Shown here one piece after another: positions 60,139 to 64,000 of a stretch of 64,000 nucleotides of DNA. Position 1 is the first letter of the stretch; every line of letters begins with the position of its first letter. The stretch is taken from NCBI GenBank assembly GCA_964448045.1, contig CAYUVF010000002.1, forward strand, positions 1 through 64,000, read 5' to 3'. Below the pieces are notes generated by a model. It did no database searches, was not told the DNA's origin, and was given only the letters and a program-made list of their open reading frames with translations. Origin of the DNA: CAYUVF01 sp964448045 (GTDB taxonomy: Bacteria > Bacteroidota > Rhodothermia > Rhodothermales > Salinibacteraceae). Both the position numbers and the translations under genes were made by a program.

Positions 60139-60987
60139 TTACCCGAAGAGCGAGAGAACCGTTTGTGGAGCCGAGTTGGCCTGCGCGAGTTGGGCAACGC
60201 CACTCTGCTGGACAATCTGCAACTTCGTCAGCTCCATCTGCTCTTTCGCGAAGTCGGTATCCTCAAGCTGACTCCGGGCCGCCTCGTTGTTGGTCTGTGC
60301 CGTCTCGAGATTGTCGGCCTTGATGCTGAGTCGGTTCTGTGTGGCTCCGATACTGGCGATCTCGTCGGCCAGGGTTTGGATGCCCGAGTCTGCTTGAGAA
60401 ATAATACCTTCAAAGAAGGCTGCGTCCATCGTAGCTGCGGTGAGGTCGCCTGCTGCCACGCTTAGGGCACCAGCACTCAAGCCGGAGATAGTGATGCCAA
60501 GCGTATCGCCGGTGCTGGCGTTGACCTGGAAACTGAAGCTTGTACCCGCCGCTGCCGAGGTGATCAGCGTTTTTCCATTGAACTCGGCATTACCAAGCGT
60601 ATCACCAATTTCTTTGCTGAGCTCAACCATCTCATTCGAGATAGCAGTTCGCTCATTTTCTCCGAGGGTGTCATTAGCCCCCTGCACGGCGAGTTCTTTG
60701 ATGCGCTGGAGACTTTCCATGGAGCTCTGCATGGCGCCTTCGGCCACGTTCAGCATGCTTTGCGCATCGCCGATATTACGCTGGGCCTGTGCCTGACCGC
60801 GAACGCGGGATTCAATCTTCCGGGCGATAGAGAAGCCAGCGGCGTCGTCGCCCGCACTGTTGATGCGTTTGCCGGTCGAGAGCCGCTCCTGGACGGCGCT
60901 GAGTTGGTTATTCGTGCTCTTGAAATTCTGCAGCGACTGCATCGCCTGCAGGTTTGTATTAATGCGGGAAAGTCCACCGAAAGCCAT
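60139..60987 (-). CDS. fliC: Flagellin
   Basis: 282 residues, a short flagellin with the conserved D0/D1 ends and little surface domain. N-terminus: NTNLQAMQSLQNFKSTNNQL, QERLSTGKRINSAGDDAAGF and IARKIESRVRGQ. C-terminus: NLETAQTNNEAARSQLEDTD, AKEQMELTKLQIVQQSGVAQ, LAQANSAPQTVLSLFG. The central part (about 140-205) is Ser/Thr/Gly/Ala-rich and would be the exposed face, suited to O-linked modification. It has two tandem sigma-28 promoters and its own terminator. It is flanked by glycosyltransferase genes and a methyltransferase-sulfotransferase fusion gene. Confidence 0.97.
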   Translation of the reverse strand: MAFGGLSRINTNLQAMQSLQNFKSTNNQLSAVQERLSTGKRINSAGDDAAGFSIARKIESRVRGQAQAQRNIGDAQSMLNVAEGAMQSSMESLQRIKELAVQGANDTLGENERTAISNEMVELSKEIGDTLGNAEFNGKTLITSAAAGTSFSFQVNASTGDTLGITISGLSAGALSVAAGDLTAATMDAAFFEGIISQADSGIQTLADEIASIGATQNRLSIKADNLETAQTNNEAARSQLEDTDFAKEQMELTKLQIVQQSGVAQLAQANSAPQTVLSLFG

Positions 60988-61054
60988 GGTGTGTACCTCG
61001 TAATAGTCTGTTCGAAGAGTCCTGCTGGGCAGTTGGTTGCTTGGTCTGTCTCTT

Positions 61055-61081
61055 TTATCGGACTTCCCGGGGCGGACTTAA
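61055..61081 (-). promoter_or_regulatory. Sigma-28 (FliA) promoter P1 of fliC
   Basis: On the minus strand: TTAAGTCC, 11-base spacer, TCCGATAA, 68 bases ahead of the flagellin start. Confidence 0.88.
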
Positions 61082-61140
61082 ATGTAAGGCCGGGTGGAGG
61101 GAAGTCGGGCGAGACAGCTGATTGCCTGCTGTGCCCTGTT

Positions 61141-61167
61141 TTATCGGAGGTAGACGAACGGACTTAA
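61141..61167 (-). promoter_or_regulatory. Sigma-28 (FliA) promoter P2 of fliC
   Basis: On the minus strand: TTAAGTCC, 11-base spacer, TCCGATAA. Both octamers are identical to P1 but the spacer differs. It is 86 bases further upstream, just after the stop of the fusion gene. Confidence 0.85.
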
Positions 61168-61194
61168 ATCGTGAAGCTCAGAGGAGTGAATACA

Positions 61195-62997
61195 TCACCA
61201 GTCGAGGTCGCGCGCGTATCCGAGGTCAATCAGCAGGTCGCCGGCCATGCGCTTTAAAATGGACTTTTGATCGGAGGTCAGTTCGGACTTCCATTTTCCG
61301 ACGGACGCGTCAGAGATGGGACGGTGGATGTTTTCATAGACCGATGGATCGTCTTTCTCGTGGAAACAGAGCACCTCGGGCTCCCATGGTTCTCCGATGT
61401 GGTCAAGTACCTGCCGAACGATGTTCTCCGGCTCCGTAACGAGGTCTTCGTACCGGATTTCCAGATGGCGTTGCCGAAGTGTTTTCGACTGTTGGGCTGC
61501 GCGTTGTCCTGCTGTGACGGCTTTCTTCCAGTACGCAGTAGCGGCTTCGGGGTCCTGTATGATGGCTACTGGGTCGCCGTTTGTGCGCGACTGCCAGTTC
61601 TGTTGAAGAAGCGACCGCACTACGTCGCGCCCATCCCGAATGATGTGCAGCAGCGGGCTCTTGGGAAAGATTCCATGCAGTTGCGGGAAGACCATCACGT
61701 TGTTTGGGGTCTTCTCGCCGAGGCGGGGCTTCCCCGAATGCTCGTGGAATTTGTGCAACAGCGACTGAATTAGGTCGCCAACGGCGGCGTTAATGTCGTC
61801 CTGTTCGACGAAGAAGTACTCCTGCAAATGTTCGCGATGCTGTGATAGCTGACGCCAGAACTGAGCGATCATCGGGGTTACTTTGAACTCGGCTCCGATG
61901 GCGATGCGGGAGTGGGCATTGAGAATGGTGCGGAGAAGGGAGGTACCGGAGCGGCCTGCGCCACCGATGAAGATGGGGGCCTTCTCATGTGAGGAAGATA
62001 CATGGTGACCGTTGACTGAAACAGAGGGGACAGTGGAGGATTCAGCCTCCTCCGACAGTTGGAGAACAGCAAACTTCCGGCTGTTGCCATAGATCTCGAC
62101 TGAAAGGGGCTCCATTGACCTCCACTGGCGAACGACTTCTTGTTCGTTCGATCGTCCAATATCATCCATGAGGATCGTTGCTCCAGAAGCAAGTCTGGCA
62201 CGCATAACTGGCATCATTCCATAGCGTCCTCCTCGAGTTGTACCCGGAGGACCGTCGCAGATTACAAGTCCAAAGTCCTCCGGCATCTCATCCAAGGGGG
62301 CATCATACCAGTCAAATTGGTCGTAGCTGATGAGTGGTGTCGAGCAGAGGTGTATGTGGTCGAGCTCGAGGTCGTTTAGCAGAGTACGGACCCGATCGTG
62401 CCATTGGGGGTGATGTTCCAGTGCCCAGACTGATTGATCTGTATTACGAGTGACAAGTCCCAATACGAGCGTTGTCAGTCCGCTACCACATTCCAGAATG
62501 GAATGCGTGGATGTCGCAGCCAGTGAAGACATTTTTCGGACATAGTCAGGAGGAGCAGCCCATGTTTGATTGCCCCATAACTGCTGGAGAAGGTGCAGAA
62601 TGTGTTGGTCAATTTCACCATCTGAGTTGAAAAGTTGATCATTAGTGACGCTGCGCAGAAAGCGTATCGTCTTTTCAGCATTTCTCGGAATAGCACCACC
62701 AAACTGCTCAAACCGCTCCGCCGCCGCTTTCCGTCCCTCATGTTCCAGCGTCAGGTCCATCAGATTGAAGAACGCGCCTTCGTAGCCGGGGTCGTTTTCG
62801 AGGGCGTGTTCGAGGCAGGCGATGGCCTCGTCGGGGCGGTCGAGGTGGTAGTAGGTGATGGCGGCGTCGTTGCAGACGTCGGGGTCGTTGGGATAGTCGT
62901 CGAGGAGCTGCTCGTAAATGTTGAGCGCGTCGTCGAAGCGGTCGTGGGCGACGTGCTCGGCGGCGGTGTCGAGATGGGATTGGAGGGCGGCGGCCAT
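61195..62997 (-). CDS. TPR - SAM-methyltransferase-like - sulfotransferase fusion protein
   Basis: 600 residues, start at 62997 (MAAALQSHLDTAAEHVAH). Residues 5-95 are TPR repeats (DRFDDALNIYEQLLDDYPND, AAITYYHLDRPDEAIACLEH). About 130-310 resembles a class I methyltransferase: HSILECGSGLTTLVLGLV, FGLVICDGPPGTTRGG, ATILMDDIGRSNEQEV. About 335-600 is a sulfotransferase: PIFIGGAGRSGTSLLRTIL (5'-phosphosulfate loop of PAPS), GEKTPNNVMVFPQL and LLHIIRDGRDVVRSLL (3'-phosphate loop). It would methylate and sulfate a glycan or protein using S-adenosylmethionine and PAPS. It lies directly upstream of the fliC promoters, on the same strand. The first 270 bases are far richer in GC than the rest. Confidence 0.85.
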   Translation of the reverse strand: MAAALQSHLDTAAEHVAHDRFDDALNIYEQLLDDYPNDPDVCNDAAITYYHLDRPDEAIACLEHALENDPGYEGAFFNLMDLTLEHEGRKAAAERFEQFGGAIPRNAEKTIRFLRSVTNDQLFNSDGEIDQHILHLLQQLWGNQTWAAPPDYVRKMSSLAATSTHSILECGSGLTTLVLGLVTRNTDQSVWALEHHPQWHDRVRTLLNDLELDHIHLCSTPLISYDQFDWYDAPLDEMPEDFGLVICDGPPGTTRGGRYGMMPVMRARLASGATILMDDIGRSNEQEVVRQWRSMEPLSVEIYGNSRKFAVLQLSEEAESSTVPSVSVNGHHVSSSHEKAPIFIGGAGRSGTSLLRTILNAHSRIAIGAEFKVTPMIAQFWRQLSQHREHLQEYFFVEQDDINAAVGDLIQSLLHKFHEHSGKPRLGEKTPNNVMVFPQLHGIFPKSPLLHIIRDGRDVVRSLLQQNWQSRTNGDPVAIIQDPEAATAYWKKAVTAGQRAAQQSKTLRQRHLEIRYEDLVTEPENIVRQVLDHIGEPWEPEVLCFHEKDDPSVYENIHRPISDASVGKWKSELTSDQKSILKRMAGDLLIDLGYARDLDW

Positions 62998-63378
62998 GGG
63001 GCGAGTACAGACAAGTCAGCGGAGTGCGTTGGGGCGATCATCCAGATCAAAAGCCTTGCCGAACTGGGCGCGGAGCATGGGAGTGCTTCCGCAGCATGCG
63101 AGAGCCTGATCCAGGCCCGCGATGCTTGAGTTGAAGGCATCCCGCGATGTGAGAAGCGGGCCGACTGCGCAACGGCCCGGATGGGCGCGGCATATGTTGC
63201 CGGACGATCGGTTGGTCAGTGCTGCTGGTCCTGTCAGAGATGCCCCGGCGGGAGGGGGCAAGGTTTTACCACATCGGCGACCGGGAATGTCCTACAATTC
63301 CATCGGCCGCGCATTGGTACGTTCACGCTAAATCCCGGTTGGGATTGCAGATCTGTGAACGAACCGAGAGAGGCAACT
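62998..63378. other. 381-base divergent intergenic region
   Basis: Divergent between the fusion gene and the SDR gene. I find no sigma-28 or sigma-54 site, no clear repeat and no open frame with protein-like composition. An open frame on the minus strand at 63016-63261 looks spurious. Promoters for both genes must be here. Confidence 0.45.
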
Positions 63379-64000
63379 ATGGGACGCGTAGATGACACGG
63401 TAGCACTTGTAACAGGCGGTGGGCAGGGCATCGGGCGGGCGACAGCGGAGTTGCTCGCCAAAGAAGGCGCTCAGGTCGCCGTGACGGATATCGACGAAGA
63501 GGCGGGCCGCGAAACAGTGGCCCGCATCGACGCCGAGGGGCACTCGGCCGCGTTTTTCAATCACGACGTCGCCGAGGAAGCCCAGTGGAAGCGCGTCGTG
63601 GAACGGGTGACCAATACCTTCGGGCCGCCCACCGTGCTGGTCAACAACGCAGGCATCTACCGCATCAAGGCGATGGAGGAGATGACGGTGGAAGCGTGGC
63701 GCCAGCTGATGGACATTAACGTGACGGGTGTCTTTCTCGGGATGAAGCACTGTGCCCCGGTCATGCGCGAGCACGGCGGCGGATCAATCATCAACCTGTC
63801 ATCGGTGGCGGGGCTCATCGGCTTGGCGAATCACACCTGCTACGGAGCCAGCAAAGGGGCCGTGCGCATCATGACGAAAGACGCCGCGCTCGAATTGGTG
63901 GGCGATGGCATCCGCGTCAACTCCATCCATCCAGCGTACATCGACACGCAGATGGCCGATTACGGCGCCGAGGTCCAGCACGCCACGAAAGAGGAACTCG
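63379..64000 (+). CDS. SDR-family oxidoreductase (3' truncated by the window end)
   Basis: The frame is open to the last base, so about 207 residues are visible. Classical SDR: VTGGGQGIGRATAELLAKEG near residues 12-31, VNNAGIYRIK near 91, the catalytic Ser in INLSSVAGLIG, and Tyr155/Lys159 in CYGASKG. The segment INVTGVFLGMKHCAPVM is typical. It most resembles cyclopentanol/3-alpha-hydroxysteroid-type or FabG-like dehydrogenases using NAD(P). The substrate is unknown. The start at 63379 is preceded by a purine-rich GAGAGAGG. Confidence 0.9.
   Translation, partial: MGRVDDTVALVTGGGQGIGRATAELLAKEGAQVAVTDIDEEAGRETVARIDAEGHSAAFFNHDVAEEAQWKRVVERVTNTFGPPTVLVNNAGIYRIKAMEEMTVEAWRQLMDINVTGVFLGMKHCAPVMREHGGGSIINLSSVAGLIGLANHTCYGASKGAVRIMTKDAALELVGDGIRVNSIHPAYIDTQMADYGAEVQHATKEEL

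Noticed and set aside
63016..63261. Minus-strand open frame of 81 codons between the fusion gene and the SDR gene
   Set aside because: Its first half has random composition, there is no plausible start context and no family match.
1..64000. CRISPR array, tRNA, rRNA, transposase or prophage
   Set aside because: I found no direct-repeat/spacer pattern, cloverleaf, rRNA signature or transposase/integrase motif on either strand.

Overview
The window is a GC-rich bacterial chromosome segment, truncated at both ends and containing one 10-base N gap (6011-6020). A SusC/SusD outer-membrane pair, weak or absent Shine-Dalgarno sequences and strongly Asp/Glu-rich proteins suggest a salt-in halophile of the Rhodothermota/Bacteroidota side of the tree, something like the Salinibacter/Salisaeta/Longimonas group. 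That assignment is inference from gene content only. No rRNA, tRNA, CRISPR array or complete insertion sequence was recognised.

Layout. 0-7.7 kb: the end of a FhlA-type sigma-54 activator, a secreted protein of unknown function, a cupredoxin, a patatin, a small unknown protein, a DoxX/zinc-ribbon protein, xseB, an LCAT-like lipoprotein lipase broken at the assembly gap, and an SDR. 7.7-16.7 kb: a YjbQ-related protein, xseA, susC/susD with a strong terminator, and a low-molecular-weight phosphatase plus fructosamine kinase pair that looks like a protein-deglycation unit. 16.9-27.4 kb: a signalling block with a PAS/GAF histidine kinase, a 1567-residue hybrid kinase, an HD-GYP protein, a lone receiver and an HDOD protein.

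27.5-37.6 kb: chemotaxis genes, all on the minus strand. The order of transcription is cheW, HEAT-repeat gene, cheR, response regulator, cheY, cheZ, cheA, cheB, then a separate unit of a periplasmic binding protein and a chemoreceptor. 37.7-50.3 kb: a long minus-strand hook-basal-body operon, flgB-flgC-orf-fliE-fliF-fliG-fliH-fliI-fliJ-motE-like-fliK-flgD-TIGR02530-flgE. Divergent from it are a histidine kinase and a sigma-54 activator. 53.1-61.2 kb: flgM, fliS-fliD-fliT and fliC, with glycosyltransferase genes and a TPR-methyltransferase-sulfotransferase fusion on either side of flagellin. The window ends in a second SDR.

How it works together. The promoters read as a two-tier flagellar hierarchy. 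A near-consensus sigma-54 site lies in front of flgB, next to its likely activator. Six FliA (sigma-28) boxes with the same geometry (TWAAG-N-N-N, 11-base spacer, KCCGWTRA-like -10) precede the che operon, the binding-protein/chemoreceptor unit, flgM, fliS-fliD-fliT and, twice, fliC. The most unusual points are: the flagellar kinase and activator both carry substitutions at their phosphotransfer residues (the activator has Glu in place of the receiver Asp); the flagellin locus encodes three TPR-containing modifying enzymes, one a three-domain methyltransferase-sulfotransferase; and two nested palindromic repeats lie beside the glycosyltransferase genes.
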